This document shows positions 1-9,397 of a DNA stretch of 64,000 bases, one piece after another. Under the pieces are notes generated by a model. That model was not told the DNA's origin. It made no database searches and saw only the letters and a program-made list of their open reading frames with translations. Location: positions 365,430-429,429 of the forward strand of contig NZ_LMGK01000012.1 in NCBI RefSeq assembly GCF_001427125.1. Reading direction: 5' to 3'. Origin of the DNA: Pseudomonas sp. Root562. Its GTDB lineage: Bacteria > Pseudomonadota > Gammaproteobacteria > Pseudomonadales > Pseudomonadaceae. Numbering within the stretch: the stretch's first letter is position 1; each line of letters opens with the position of its first letter. The position numbers and the translations under genes are program-made.

Positions 1-312
1 GTCCAGCGCAGCACGCAGGGAACGCCCGATCAAGCGCTGGATTTCCAGGGTACGGCCGCCTTGCTTGCCGCGGCTCGCCTCACGCTGGTTACGCTCGCCG
101 GTGGCGCGTGGCAGCATGCCGTACTCGGCGGTCAGCCAACCCTGGCCCTGGCCCTTGAGGAAGCGAGGCACGCCGTTTTCGACGCTGACGGTGCAGATGA
201 CCTTGGTATCACCGAACTCGACCAGTACAGATCCCTCGGCATGTTTGGTGTAGTTGCGGGTAATGCGGATCGAGCGGAGCTGATCGGCAGCGCGACCACT
301 TGGACGTTTCAT
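1..312 (-). CDS. rph: Ribonuclease PH (N-terminal part, cut by window edge)
   Basis: The minus strand reads an N-terminus starting [15 protein letters not shown] and running without a stop to the window edge (104 codons). It continues with [14 protein letters not shown] and a [17 protein letters not shown] segment typical of RNase PH. The enzyme is a phosphorolytic 3'-5' exoribonuclease that trims tRNA 3' ends using inorganic phosphate. Only the N-terminal portion of a roughly 240-residue protein is present; the rest lies to the left of the window. The gene is divergent from yicC, the usual Pseudomonas arrangement. The start at 312 is the first ATG of the conserved N-terminus. Confidence 0.93.
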   Translation of the reverse strand, partial: MKRPSGRAADQLRSIRITRNYTKHAEGSVLVEFGDTKVICTVSVENGVPRFLKGQGQGWLTAEYGMLPRATGERNQREASRGKQGGRTLEIQRLIGRSLRAALD

Positions 313-348
313 AAGGGATACCTGTACGGGGACGGAAAACTGCGAAGC

Positions 349-377
349 ATTATAGAGCCGCCAGCCACGCCTGGGCA
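349..377 (-). promoter_or_regulatory. Probable rph promoter
   Basis: On the minus strand a perfect TATAAT (354 down to 349) lies 36 bases upstream of the rph ATG. At 17-bp spacing the -35 position would read TGCCCA (377-372), which is a poor match. The -10 element is seen; the promoter assignment is inference. Confidence 0.45.
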
Positions 378-458
378 CTTCTAAAAAATTACTCGGACGA
401 GCGAAGGCTCTGAACAGCCCGTGCCCGACGACCTGCAGCCGATTGTCACTCCGTGTGT

Positions 459-488
459 TTGGGCGCATTGGCGCCACTGCGCTACAAT
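459..488 (+). promoter_or_regulatory. Possible yicC-gmk promoter
   Basis: TACAAT at 483-488 preceded by TTGGGC at 459-464 (18-bp spacer) lies about 90 bases upstream of yicC in the divergent rph-yicC intergenic region. It is the best sigma-70-like match there. Confidence 0.35.
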
Positions 489-579
489 CCTGCGCCTTTG
501 CTGCCAGTCGGCTTTAATTCATTGATATCGGATTGCCTGAACATCAGTTCCGCGCCGATCTGCACTGCGAGGTACCTCC

Positions 580-1443
580 ATGGTGCACAGCATGACCGCC
601 TTCGCCCGCGTCGAAAGCGCCGGCGTCCAAGGCACCCTGAGCTGGGAACTGCGCTCGGTCAACAGCCGCTACCTGGAACCCCACCTGCGCCTGCCGGAGT
701 CCTTTCGCGACCTCGAAGGTGCCGTCCGTGAAGCCCTGCGCCAAGGTGTATCCCGGGGCAAGCTCGAATGCACCCTGCGCTTCACCGAAGAAAACACCGG
801 CAAACCGCTGCAAGTCGACCAGGCACGCGCCGCACAACTGGTCGCCGCCGCCGAGACCGTTGCCAGCCTGATCAAGAACCCGGCAGCACTGAACCCGCTG
901 GAAGTCCTGGCCTGGCCCGGCGTACTTGTAGGTGACGCCACCGACCCGCAAGCCTTGAATGCCCAGGCACTGGCGCTGTTCAACCAGGGCCTGAAAGAGC
1001 TCAAGGCCGGACGCGAGCGAGAGGGCGCGGAGCTGGCACGGCTGATCAATGAGCGCCTGACGTCCATTGAAGAAGACGTGGTGACCCTGCGTGAACTGGT
1101 TCCGCAAATGCTCGCCACCCAGCGCCAGAAAGTGCTTGATCGTTTCGCCGACATGAAGGCCGAGATGGACCCACAGCGTCTGGAGCAGGAAATGGTCATG
1201 CTCGCGCAGAAAAGCGACGTCGCCGAAGAACTGGATCGCCTGAGCACTCACATCATCGAAGTTCGTCGTGTACTCAAGTCTGGCGGCGCCGCCGGTCGGC
1301 GCCTGGACTTCCTGATGCAGGAGCTCAACCGCGAAGCCAACACCCTGGGCTCCAAAGCCTTCGACCCGCGCAGCACCCAAGCGGCGGTCAACCTGAAAGT
1401 GTTGATCGAGCAGATGCGTGAACAAGTGCAGAATATTGAGTAA
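580..1443 (+). CDS. yicC: YicC family endoribonuclease
   Basis: A 287-residue protein starting MVHSMTAFARVES, the conserved YicC opening. It has the N-terminal YicC domain to about residue 155 and the C-terminal DUF1732 domain ending near DFLMQELNREANTLGSKA. Family members are small metal-dependent endoribonucleases; in E. coli YicC has been linked to decay of the RyhB small RNA. The gene lies 12 bases upstream of gmk and is probably cotranscribed with it. Its length matches the family and nothing is truncated. Confidence 0.92.
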   Translation: MVHSMTAFARVESAGVQGTLSWELRSVNSRYLEPHLRLPESFRDLEGAVREALRQGVSRGKLECTLRFTEENTGKPLQVDQARAAQLVAAAETVASLIKNPAALNPLEVLAWPGVLVGDATDPQALNAQALALFNQGLKELKAGREREGAELARLINERLTSIEEDVVTLRELVPQMLATQRQKVLDRFADMKAEMDPQRLEQEMVMLAQKSDVAEELDRLSTHIIEVRRVLKSGGAAGRRLDFLMQELNREANTLGSKAFDPRSTQAAVNLKVLIEQMREQVQNIE

Positions 1444-2076
<633 letters not shown>

Positions 2077-2143
2077 AGAGCACTTCCCAAAACCGCTGCA
2101 AGGGCTTTACATTGGCACTTGCAGCGCGTTGAAGGGCTTGATC

Positions 2144-2180
2144 AAAAAATCAGCGCTTCCCTAATCGCTGGTGATTTTTT
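2144..2180 (+). terminator. Possible terminator after gmk
   Basis: A hairpin with core arms CAGCG (2151-2155) and CGCTG (2165-2169) is flanked by an A-run on the left and TTTTTT on the right, before rpoZ. The stem is short and partly wobble-paired, so efficiency is uncertain. Confidence 0.45.
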
Positions 2181-2243
2181 AAACTGTTGAGTCCGCTCGC
2201 CCATCCGGGCAGCGCGCATATTGCATTTGCTACGAGGAAGACC

Positions 2244-2507
2244 ATGGCCCGCGTAACCGTTGAAGACTGCCTAGAACACGTGGATAACCGCTTTGAGCTG
2301 GTCATGCTCTCTACCAAGCGTGCCCGTCAACTGGCCACCGGCGGCAAAGAGCCGAAAGTAGCCTGGGAAAACGACAAGCCTACCGTCGTCGCCCTGCGTG
2401 AAATCGCTGAAGGCCTGATCGACTACGCAGCTATCGCTGAAGCCGAAATCGTTGAAGATGAACCGCTTTTTGCTGCATTCGAGGACGAGTCCAACGAGGC
2501 CGTCTAA
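2244..2507 (+). CDS. rpoZ: RNA polymerase omega subunit
   Basis: An 87-residue protein starting [20 protein letters not shown], the canonical omega N-terminus, with [12 protein letters not shown] following. Omega supports beta' folding and core assembly, and in many proteobacteria contributes to a ppGpp site. An in-frame upstream start at 2187 would add 19 unrelated residues. The ATG at 2244, preceded by GAGGAAG, is chosen because it gives the conserved N-terminus. The C-terminus is acidic. spoT follows 57 bases downstream. Confidence 0.97.
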   Translation: MARVTVEDCLEHVDNRFELVMLSTKRARQLATGGKEPKVAWENDKPTVVALREIAEGLIDYAAIAEAEIVEDEPLFAAFEDESNEAV

Positions 2508-2564
2508 GCCTATGCCTGGTCGACGTAGCACGGCGCGGGATCACAGCTTACGGCAGGAGACATC

Positions 2565-4670
2565 ATGCCGAGCATAGACGCCCTCGCCGATCGCTTATCG
2601 ACCTACCTCGGCAAAGACCAGGTCAACCTGGTCCGCCGAGCGTATTTCTACGCCGAACAAGCCCACGACGGCCAACGCCGACGTAGCGGCGAGGCGTATG
2701 TCACGCATCCTCTTGCCGTGGCCAATATTCTTGCCGACATGCACATGGACCATCAGAGCCTGATGGCGGCCATGCTGCATGACGTGATCGAAGACACCGG
2801 TATCGCCAAGGAAGCGCTGCAAGCGCAGTTCGGCGAAACCGTGGCCGAACTGGTCGACGGGGTCAGCAAACTGACCCAGATGAACTTCGAGACCAAAGCC
2901 GAAGCCCAGGCCGAAAACTTCCAGAAAATGGCCATGGCCATGGCGCGTGACATTCGCGTGATCCTGGTCAAGCTGGCCGACCGCCTGCACAACATGCGCA
3001 CGCTGGAAGTGCTGTCCGGCGAAAAACGCCGGCGCATCGCCAAGGAAACCCTGGAGATCTATGCGCCCATCGCCAACCGGCTGGGCATGCACGCCATCCG
3101 CATAGAATTCGAAGACCTCGGCTTCAAGGCCATGCACCCGATGCGTTCCGCGCGGATCTACCAGGCCGTCAAACGCGCCCGGGGCAACCGCAAGGAAATC
3201 GTCAACAAGATCGAAGAGTCCCTCAGCCATTGCCTGGCCGTCGACGGCATTCAGGGCGAGGTCAGCGGTCGCCAGAAACACCTCTACGGCATCTACAAGA
3301 AAATGCGCGGCAAGCGTCGGGCCTTCAACGAGATCATGGACGTCTATGCGTTCCGGATCATCGTCGACAAGGTCGATACCTGCTACCGCGTGCTGGGTGC
3401 TGTACATAATTTGTACAAACCGCTGCCGGGTCGCTTCAAGGACTACATCGCGATTCCCAAGGCCAACGGCTACCAATCGCTGCACACCACACTGTTCGGC
3501 ATGCACGGCGTACCGATCGAGATCCAGATCCGCACCCGCGAAATGGAAGAAATGGCCAACAACGGAATCGCCGCCCATTGGCTGTATAAATCCAGCGGCG
3601 ACGAGCAGCCAAAAGGCACGCACGCCCGCGCTCGCCAGTGGGTCAAAGGCGTGCTGGAAATGCAGCAGCGTGCGGGCAATTCGCTGGAATTCATCGAAAG
3701 CGTGAAGATCGACCTGTTCCCGGACGAGGTCTACGTGTTCACGCCCAAAGGCCGGATCATGGAGCTGCCCAAAGGCTCCACGGCGGTCGATTTCGCTTAC
3801 GCGGTGCACACCGATGTCGGCAACAGTTGCATTGCCTGCCGGATCAATCGTCGTCTCGCGCCGCTGTCCGAACCGCTGCAAAGCGGCTCCACGGTCGAGA
3901 TCGTCAGCGCGCCCGGCGCGCGGCCGAATCCGGCGTGGCTCAATTTCGTGGTCACCGGCAAGGCGCGGACACACATCCGCCATGCGCTCAAGCTGCAACG
4001 TCGCTCCGAATCCATCAGCCTGGGCGAACGCCTGCTGAACAAGGTCCTCAACGGTTTCGACAGCTCGCTGGAGAAAATCCCGGCCGAGCGGGTCAAGGCG
4101 ATGCTGGTTGAATACCGCCAGGAACTGATCGAAGACTTGCTGGAAGACATTGGCCTGGGCAATCGCATGGCTTATGTGGTGGCTCGTCGACTGCTCGGCG
4201 AAGGCGAACAGTTGCCAAGCCCGGAAGGTCCGCTGGCAATTCGTGGCACCGAAGGGTTGGTACTCAGCTATGCCAAATGCTGTACGCCAATCCCGGGCGA
4301 CCCGATTGTCGGCCACCTGTCCGCAGGCAAAGGCATGGTCGTGCACCTGGACAACTGCCGCAACATCAGCGAAATCCGTCATAACCCGGAAAAATGCATC
4401 CAGCTGTCATGGGCCAAAGACGTCACCGGCGAATTCAACGTCGAGCTGCGCGTGGAGCTGGAACACCAGCGTGGCCTGATCGCGCTGCTGGCCAGCAGCG
4501 TCAACGCGGCCGACGGCAACATCGAGAAAATCAGCATGGACGAACGCGATGGTCGTATCAGCGTGGTCCAGTTGGTGGTCAGCGTGCACGACCGTGTACA
4601 CCTGGCCCGCGTGATCAAGAAACTGCGTGCCCTCACCGGGGTGATTCGCATCACCCGCATGCGTGCATAG
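2565..4670 (+). CDS. spoT: Bifunctional (p)ppGpp hydrolase/synthetase SpoT
   Basis: A 701-residue RelA/SpoT homologue controlling stringent-response alarmone levels. In order it has an HD hydrolase domain with H48 and H72-D73 (LHDVIEDTGI), a synthetase domain with GRFKDYIAIPKANGYQSLHT, a TGS domain (DEVYVFTPKGRIMELPKGST), a helical/zinc-finger region with CCTPIPGD, and a C-terminal ACT domain. The intact HD motif favours SpoT over a hydrolase-dead RelA. rpoZ and ridA neighbours match other Pseudomonas. Length is normal. Confidence 0.97.
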   Translation: MPSIDALADRLSTYLGKDQVNLVRRAYFYAEQAHDGQRRRSGEAYVTHPLAVANILADMHMDHQSLMAAMLHDVIEDTGIAKEALQAQFGETVAELVDGVSKLTQMNFETKAEAQAENFQKMAMAMARDIRVILVKLADRLHNMRTLEVLSGEKRRRIAKETLEIYAPIANRLGMHAIRIEFEDLGFKAMHPMRSARIYQAVKRARGNRKEIVNKIEESLSHCLAVDGIQGEVSGRQKHLYGIYKKMRGKRRAFNEIMDVYAFRIIVDKVDTCYRVLGAVHNLYKPLPGRFKDYIAIPKANGYQSLHTTLFGMHGVPIEIQIRTREMEEMANNGIAAHWLYKSSGDEQPKGTHARARQWVKGVLEMQQRAGNSLEFIESVKIDLFPDEVYVFTPKGRIMELPKGSTAVDFAYAVHTDVGNSCIACRINRRLAPLSEPLQSGSTVEIVSAPGARPNPAWLNFVVTGKARTHIRHALKLQRRSESISLGERLLNKVLNGFDSSLEKIPAERVKAMLVEYRQELIEDLLEDIGLGNRMAYVVARRLLGEGEQLPSPEGPLAIRGTEGLVLSYAKCCTPIPGDPIVGHLSAGKGMVVHLDNCRNISEIRHNPEKCIQLSWAKDVTGEFNVELRVELEHQRGLIALLASSVNAADGNIEKISMDERDGRISVVQLVVSVHDRVHLARVIKKLRALTGVIRITRMRA

Positions 4671-4706
4671 CGCGCAAACGTAGCCACCTCTTACAAGGAG
4701 TCATCA

Positions 4707-5087
4707 ATGACCAAGACCGTTATCACCAGCGACAAGGCCCCGGCCGCCATCGGTACTTACTCCCAGGCGATCAAGGCAGGCAACACCGTTTACATGTCCG
4801 GTCAGATTCCACTGGACCCAAAGACCATGGAACTGGTTGAAGGCTTCGAAGCCCAGACCGTCCAGGTGTTCGAGAATCTCAAGGCCGTGGCTGAAGCCGC
4901 CGGCGGTTCGTTCAAGGACATCGTCAAACTGAACATCTTCCTCACCGACCTGAGCCACTTCGCCAAGGTCAACGAGATCATGGGCAAATACTTCGACCAA
5001 CCGTACCCAGCTCGCGCCGCTATCGGCGTGGCAGCCCTGCCCAAGGGTTCGCAGGTTGAAATGGATGCCATCCTGGTCATCGAGTAA
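4707..5087 (+). CDS. ridA: RidA family reactive-intermediate deaminase
   Basis: A 126-residue YjgF/YER057c/UK114 protein. RidA hydrolyses enamine/imine intermediates released by PLP enzymes such as threonine dehydratase, protecting the cell from 2-aminoacrylate damage. Family signatures include [12 protein letters not shown] near the N-terminus, [16 protein letters not shown] with the substrate-binding arginine, and the [10 protein letters not shown]-terminus. It has a strong AAGGAG ribosome binding site and follows spoT by 36 bases, as in other pseudomonads. Confidence 0.95.
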   Translation: MTKTVITSDKAPAAIGTYSQAIKAGNTVYMSGQIPLDPKTMELVEGFEAQTVQVFENLKAVAEAAGGSFKDIVKLNIFLTDLSHFAKVNEIMGKYFDQPYPARAAIGVAALPKGSQVEMDAILVIE

Positions 5088-5154
5088 TGCGTGCGGCGCA
5101 GCCTATGGCTGCGCCAACGGCTCTGCTGTAAAGAAGCTTGAAAGGATTCCACCC

Positions 5155-5895
5155 ATGCGCAAAGCGCTTGCTCTTTCGCTGCTCGCCCTGTTCCTGGGCG
5201 GATGTGCCAGCGACCCTGCCGACCGTGATATCAGCGGCACCTGGATCAACCAGGTGGCGATTGACGCTGCATCCAAAGGCGTTCCCCTGCGTGAAGCGCT
5301 CCAGGCCTATGGCCCGAACCTGGAATGGGACGTCAACACCAAGGCCGGCCAGGCCCGCTACACCAATGGTTTTGAAAATGTCGACGGCAAGCTGCTCGGC
5401 GAAGAGTCCGGCGCCTGGAAAATCGACTTTTATGGCAGCTCCGGTAGCGAGCTCAAGCGCGACGGCAAACAATTGAGCCAGGCCGCCAGCGAAAACGAAC
5501 CGGCCCAGGTCTTCGACCGTGCGTCGATTCCGGTACCGGATGGCGCTCCGATCGGCGCCAGCTTTGAACGCGCGCTGTATTCAGCCTACATGGGCGGCAG
5601 CTGGAAAGTCGTCAGCGGCCCCGGTGAAGGCAATACCGTACAGTTCCAGGCCGACGGCCAAGTGACCGGCCTGCCAGGGAGTGACCGCTATGCCCTGTGT
5701 CTGGCGGGTGATTGCGCATCGATGAGCGGCGGCAACGACAACATGTGGCTGCAACTCAACGGCCAGGGAAATGCCTGGATCTTTGCCCGCAAAGGCAAAG
5801 ACCTGGAAATCTTCCAGACCGTGAACACCGCGCAGGCGGATGAAATGCCCCAGTTCACACCGGGTGATCGCAAGTGGTTGCTCGAGAAACAATAA
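5155..5895 (+). CDS. Predicted lipoprotein of unknown function
   Basis: A 246-residue protein with a signal peptide and lipobox LFLGGCAS, so the cysteine near residue 19 is probably lipidated. I do not recognise a domain. The mature protein is rich in Gly, Asp and Trp and contains repeated GxW/SGxW-like segments (ISGTWINQ, SGAWKIDF, GGSWKVVSG), which suggests beta-strand structure. The ATG at 5155 is preceded by GAAAGGAT. It stands alone between ridA and a convergent epimerase-like gene, with a palindromic repeat after it. Confidence 0.8.
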   Translation: MRKALALSLLALFLGGCASDPADRDISGTWINQVAIDAASKGVPLREALQAYGPNLEWDVNTKAGQARYTNGFENVDGKLLGEESGAWKIDFYGSSGSELKRDGKQLSQAASENEPAQVFDRASIPVPDGAPIGASFERALYSAYMGGSWKVVSGPGEGNTVQFQADGQVTGLPGSDRYALCLAGDCASMSGGNDNMWLQLNGQGNAWIFARKGKDLEIFQTVNTAQADEMPQFTPGDRKWLLEKQ

Positions 5896-5919
5896 GCAAC
5901 CCATTGAAAGCCACCCGCT

Positions 5920-6009
5920 TGTAGGAGCCGGCGTGCTGGCGATAGGGCCTTCAAATTCAACATCTGCTTTGAATCTGATACTGCTATCGCCAGCAAGCCG
6001 GCTCCTACA
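5920..6009. repeat. Palindromic intergenic repeat (REP-like)
   Basis: The left arm at 5920-5945 (starting TGTAGGAGCCGG) and right arm at 5984-6009 (ending CCGGCTCCTACA) are near-perfect inverted copies of about 26 bases around a 38-base AT-richer loop. GTAGGAGC palindromes are a common interspersed repeat of fluorescent Pseudomonas. It sits between convergent genes, where it may also end transcription from both sides. Confidence 0.8.
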
Positions 6010-6029
6010 GGTTTTCGGGTGACTGAACG

Positions 6030-6887
6030 TCAGCTGCGGCCTTCAAGAATGGCTGCATAACCTTCACGAAAGCTCGGATACTTTGGCGTCCAGCCCAACG
6101 CTTTCGCCCGTGCATTGCTGCAGCGCTTGCTGCCCGTGCGCCGCACGCTGGCATCATCGGCCCATTCGGTCACACCCAGATACTCGCGCAACCAGCCCAC
6201 GACATCCGCCAACGCCGCTGGCGCGTCATCGACACCGATGTAGACGTCATCCAGCTTCACCCCGCGCCGATCCGCCTCAAGCAGGCACGCCATCAACCCA
6301 GCGGCGTCATCGGCATGAATCCGGTTGCCATACAGCGGAGGATCGACCGCCACCCGGTACCCGCGGCGGACCTGAGTCAGCAGCCATTCACGGCCCGGAC
6401 CGTAAATACCGGTCAAACGCACGATGCTGGCTGGAATGCCGCTGTTGAGCGCGATCTGTTCGGCTTCGAGCATCACTCGCCCAGAGTAACCAGCCGCGAT
6501 GGCCGGCGAAGTCTCGTCGACCCATTCGCCCCCCTGCTGGCCGTAGACACTGCTGCTGGACACGAACAACAGGCGATTGGGCACCTGCCCATAATCGTCG
6601 AGCCACTCCAATACATGCTGCAAGCCCTGGATATACGCGGCGCGATAACCCGCTTCATCGTGATCGGTGGCGGCTGCGCAATAGACCACGTAATCCACCG
6701 CACCGACCGGCCAGGTCTGCGGGCAGTCCTTATTGAACAGGTCGCCGGCAACGCCGATGACCCCCTCGGGCAAGCGCGAAACGTCACGCCGCAACCCATG
6801 GACCTCCCACCCGCCAGCCAGCAGTTGCGTGGCGAGACGGCTGCCGACATCACCGCAACCGGCGATTAAAACAGAAGGCGCGGACAT
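6030..6887 (-). CDS. NAD(P)-dependent epimerase/reductase-like protein (YeeZ type)
   Basis: A 285-residue protein with an N-terminal Rossmann fold, VLIAGCGDVGSRLA, giving the GxGxxG nucleotide-binding motif. Later features include VYCAAA, VSSSSVYGQQGG and IVRLTGIYGPGREWLL, typical of extended SDR/epimerase proteins of the YeeZ type. The substrate is unknown. The ATG at 6887 is chosen because it directly precedes the Rossmann strand and has an AAGGGGAG ribosome binding site; an upstream in-frame start would add 67 unlikely residues. It is divergent from exbB. Confidence 0.85.
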   Translation of the reverse strand: MSAPSVLIAGCGDVGSRLATQLLAGGWEVHGLRRDVSRLPEGVIGVAGDLFNKDCPQTWPVGAVDYVVYCAAATDHDEAGYRAAYIQGLQHVLEWLDDYGQVPNRLLFVSSSSVYGQQGGEWVDETSPAIAAGYSGRVMLEAEQIALNSGIPASIVRLTGIYGPGREWLLTQVRRGYRVAVDPPLYGNRIHADDAAGLMACLLEADRRGVKLDDVYIGVDDAPAALADVVGWLREYLGVTEWADDASVRRTGSKRCSNARAKALGWTPKYPSFREGYAAILEGRS

Positions 6888-7077
6888 CAGAAAAACTCCC
6901 CTTGGAAACGCACAGACTAGCCTCGGCAATGGACGAGCGGCTAGCAATGAAGGAAAAAAAGATACTCTATTACTTTTGTTAACAAGAATTACTTGCAATA
7001 ATGCAGGCCACTTTTGTTCTCGGCCCTTCGAGGCCTGGAAGAACATAACCCGTTTTTCTCTCTCAGGTCCGGCCAGC

Positions 7078-8040
7078 ATGACACGCAATCAACTCCCCGC
7101 TTCGCCAACCAAACGACCTCGCGCCTGGAGCGCAGTGGCCGCCGTGCTGCTCAGCCTGATGCTGGCGCCGACCGCCGCCTTCGCAGACGCACAAGCGCCT
7201 GCCACCCCGGCCGCCGCCGCATCCACCCCAGCCGAAAACGCCGCGCCTGTCGCGATCGACCCGGCCCAGCCAGCAGCCGCTTCGCAAGCGCTCGGCGAAA
7301 ACGTCCCTGAAGTCCTCGAAGCCGACAACAGCCTGGGCATGGCGCATGACCTGTCGCCATGGGGCATGTACCAAAACGCCGACATCATCGTGAAGCTTGT
7401 GATGATTGGCCTGGCCATCGCGTCGATCATTACCTGGACCATCTGGATTGCCAAAGGCTTTGAGCTGATGGGCGCCAAGCGTCGTCTGCGCAGCGAAATC
7501 GCCCACCTGAAAAAAGCCACCACACTCAAAGAAGCCAGCGCCTCTGCGACCAAGCCGGGCACCCTCGCCAACCTGTTGGTCCATGATGCCCTGGAAGAAA
7601 TGCATCTGTCGGCCAGCAGCCGCGAGAAAGAAGGCATCAAGGAACGCGTCAGCTTCCGCCTTGAGCGTCTGGTAGCAGCTTGCGGCCGCAACATGAGCAG
7701 CGGCACCGGCGTTCTTGCCACCATCGGTTCCACCGCTCCGTTTGTCGGCCTGTTCGGTACGGTGTGGGGCATCATGAACAGCTTCATCGGTATCGCTAAA
7801 ACCCAGACCACCAACCTCGCCGTCGTGGCTCCCGGCATCGCCGAAGCCTTGCTGGCGACCGCTCTGGGCCTGGTCGCTGCGATTCCTGCGGTGGTGATCT
7901 ACAACGTGTTTGCGCGCTCCATCGCCGGTTACAAGGCGCAGGTGTCCGACGCTTCGGCAGAAGTCCTGCTGCTGGTCAGCCGCGACCTCGATCACCAGCC
8001 TGAGCGCAGTTCGCATCCGCACATGGTGAAAGTGGGGTAA
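7078..8040 (+). CDS. exbB: TonB-system proton channel ExbB
   Basis: A 320-residue inner-membrane protein of the TolQ/ExbB/MotA family. It forms the pentameric channel that couples proton motive force to TonB. A signal-like N-terminus and an Ala/Pro-rich periplasmic extension come first. A membrane helix follows (DIIVKLVMIGLAIASIITW), then a cytoplasmic loop, then two more helices including APFVGLFGTVWGIMNSF and the conserved PGIAEALLATALGL. The ATG at 7078 gives the expected signal peptide. exbD starts 6 bases after its stop. Confidence 0.95.
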   Translation: MTRNQLPASPTKRPRAWSAVAAVLLSLMLAPTAAFADAQAPATPAAAASTPAENAAPVAIDPAQPAAASQALGENVPEVLEADNSLGMAHDLSPWGMYQNADIIVKLVMIGLAIASIITWTIWIAKGFELMGAKRRLRSEIAHLKKATTLKEASASATKPGTLANLLVHDALEEMHLSASSREKEGIKERVSFRLERLVAACGRNMSSGTGVLATIGSTAPFVGLFGTVWGIMNSFIGIAKTQTTNLAVVAPGIAEALLATALGLVAAIPAVVIYNVFARSIAGYKAQVSDASAEVLLLVSRDLDHQPERSSHPHMVKVG

Positions 8041-8046
8041 TCGGCC

Positions 8047-8475
8047 ATGGGCCTGCATTTGAAAGAAGGCGCAGACGACGATCTGGCCGAAAACCACGAA
8101 ATCAACGTCACGCCGTTCATCGACGTGATGCTGGTGCTGTTGATCATCTTCATGGTGGCGGCGCCGCTGGCGACCGTGGACATCAAGGTCGACCTGCCCG
8201 CCTCCACCGCCAAACCGGCGCCGCGGCCCGAGAAACCGGTGTTCCTCAGCGTCAAGGCCGACCAACGGCTGTTCCTCGGCGACGACGAAGTGAAAGCCGA
8301 TGCCCTTGGCGCCACCCTCGACGCCAAGACCCAAGGCAAGAAAGACACGACGATCTTCTTCCAGGCCGATAAAGGCGTGGATTACGGTGATCTGATGAGC
8401 GTAATGGACAACCTTCGCTCGGCCGGTTATCTGAAGGTCGGCCTGGTCGGACTCGAGACGGCAGCCAAAAAATGA
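8047..8475 (+). CDS. exbD: TonB-system protein ExbD
   Basis: A 142-residue partner of ExbB. It has one N-terminal membrane helix (INVTPFIDVMLVLLIIFMVA) containing the conserved aspartate that carries protons, then a periplasmic ExbD/TolR domain. The motif NVTPFIDVMLVLLIIFM is nearly invariant in the family. It overlaps tonB by four bases (ATGA), implying translational coupling and fixed stoichiometry. Confidence 0.96.
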   Translation: MGLHLKEGADDDLAENHEINVTPFIDVMLVLLIIFMVAAPLATVDIKVDLPASTAKPAPRPEKPVFLSVKADQRLFLGDDEVKADALGATLDAKTQGKKDTTIFFQADKGVDYGDLMSVMDNLRSAGYLKVGLVGLETAAKK

Positions 8476-9221
8476 TCGAGACGCGCCATAAGTTGACGCG
8501 TTACAGCGGTAGCCTGGCCATCGTGCTGGGTGTTCACGCGCTGGCCATCGCTCTGGCGCTGAACTGGACCGCCCGCCCGCCCATCGAACTGCCGCCGCAG
8601 GCAATGATGGTCGAGCTGGCGCCGGTTCCTGCCCCGCCACCGCCGGCACCGCCAAAGGTGATAACGCCGCCACAGCCACCAGCACCGGTGGAAGAACTGC
8701 CCATCCCGAAGCTGGCCGAAGCGCCCAAAGCCGAGATTGCGGTACCCAAGCCCAAGCCGCCCAAGCCCAAGCCGAAACCACCCAAGCCGGTGGAGAAAAA
8801 GCCAGAGCCGCCGAAGGAAAAACCGTCCGAAGAAAAACCGAGCGACACGCAACCGACCCAGGCACCCACGGAGAAATCCGCTCAGCCGGCGCCCGGTCCG
8901 TCACCGGCACAAGTGGCGGCCAAGGCCAGCTGGGAAGGCACGCTGCTCGCACATTTGGCCAAGTACAAGAAGTACCCGGCCAGTGCGCAGTCGCGGGGCA
9001 AGGAGGGCTTGAACCGTCTGCGTTTCGTCGTGGATGCCGAAGGTAATGTGTTGTCGTTCGAACTGGTGGGCCGCTCCGGTAACGCCGATCTGGACCGGGC
9101 TACCCTGGACATGATCCGCCGCGCCCAGCCGCTGCCCAAACCACCGGCCGACATGCTGAACAACGGCTCCATCGAAATCGTTGCACCGTTTGTTTATTCG
9201 CTGGAAAAGCGTCGACGGTAA
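8472..9221 (+). CDS. tonB: Energy transducer TonB
   Basis: A 249-residue protein that transmits ExbB/ExbD energy to outer-membrane receptors for siderophores and other large nutrients. It has a single N-terminal helix (LAIVLGVHALAIALALNW), a long periplasm-spanning Pro/Lys-rich linker (residues about 45-135, with repeated KPKPP units), and a C-terminal TonB domain with YKKYPASAQSRGKEG and LRFVVDAEGNVLSFEL. It is the last gene of exbBD-tonB and is followed by a clear terminator. Confidence 0.96.
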   Translation: MIETRHKLTRYSGSLAIVLGVHALAIALALNWTARPPIELPPQAMMVELAPVPAPPPPAPPKVITPPQPPAPVEELPIPKLAEAPKAEIAVPKPKPPKPKPKPPKPVEKKPEPPKEKPSEEKPSDTQPTQAPTEKSAQPAPGPSPAQVAAKASWEGTLLAHLAKYKKYPASAQSRGKEGLNRLRFVVDAEGNVLSFELVGRSGNADLDRATLDMIRRAQPLPKPPADMLNNGSIEIVAPFVYSLEKRRR

Positions 9222-9257
9222 ACGTTTCCCCGCGCTCATCGGCTCAAACCAGCCTGC

Positions 9258-9279
9258 AAGGCACCGAAAGGTGCCTTTT
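9258..9279 (+). terminator. Terminator after tonB
   Basis: A perfect 8-bp stem AAGGCACC/GGTGCCTT with a GAAA tetraloop ends in TTTT, 37 bases after the tonB stop. It is a typical intrinsic terminator. Confidence 0.85.
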
Positions 9280-9397
9280 GCATATCTGGAAACGGCAAAC
9301 ACGCATTGCCCGGTGTCACTCAGCACATACTGTCTGATAACGTGCGTCTATCGATTGCAGCCGGTATGCTTGGCTCGCAACTTCATGGACGCTTGCT

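Noticed and set aside
6961..7020. Possible Fur box upstream of exbB
   Set aside because: GAATTACTTGCAATAATG is AT-rich and loosely similar, but it has too many mismatches to the 19-bp Fur consensus to call.
7063..8952. Long minus-strand open frame opposite exbB-exbD-tonB
   Set aside because: It spans three well-supported overlapping genes and has no recognisable domain.
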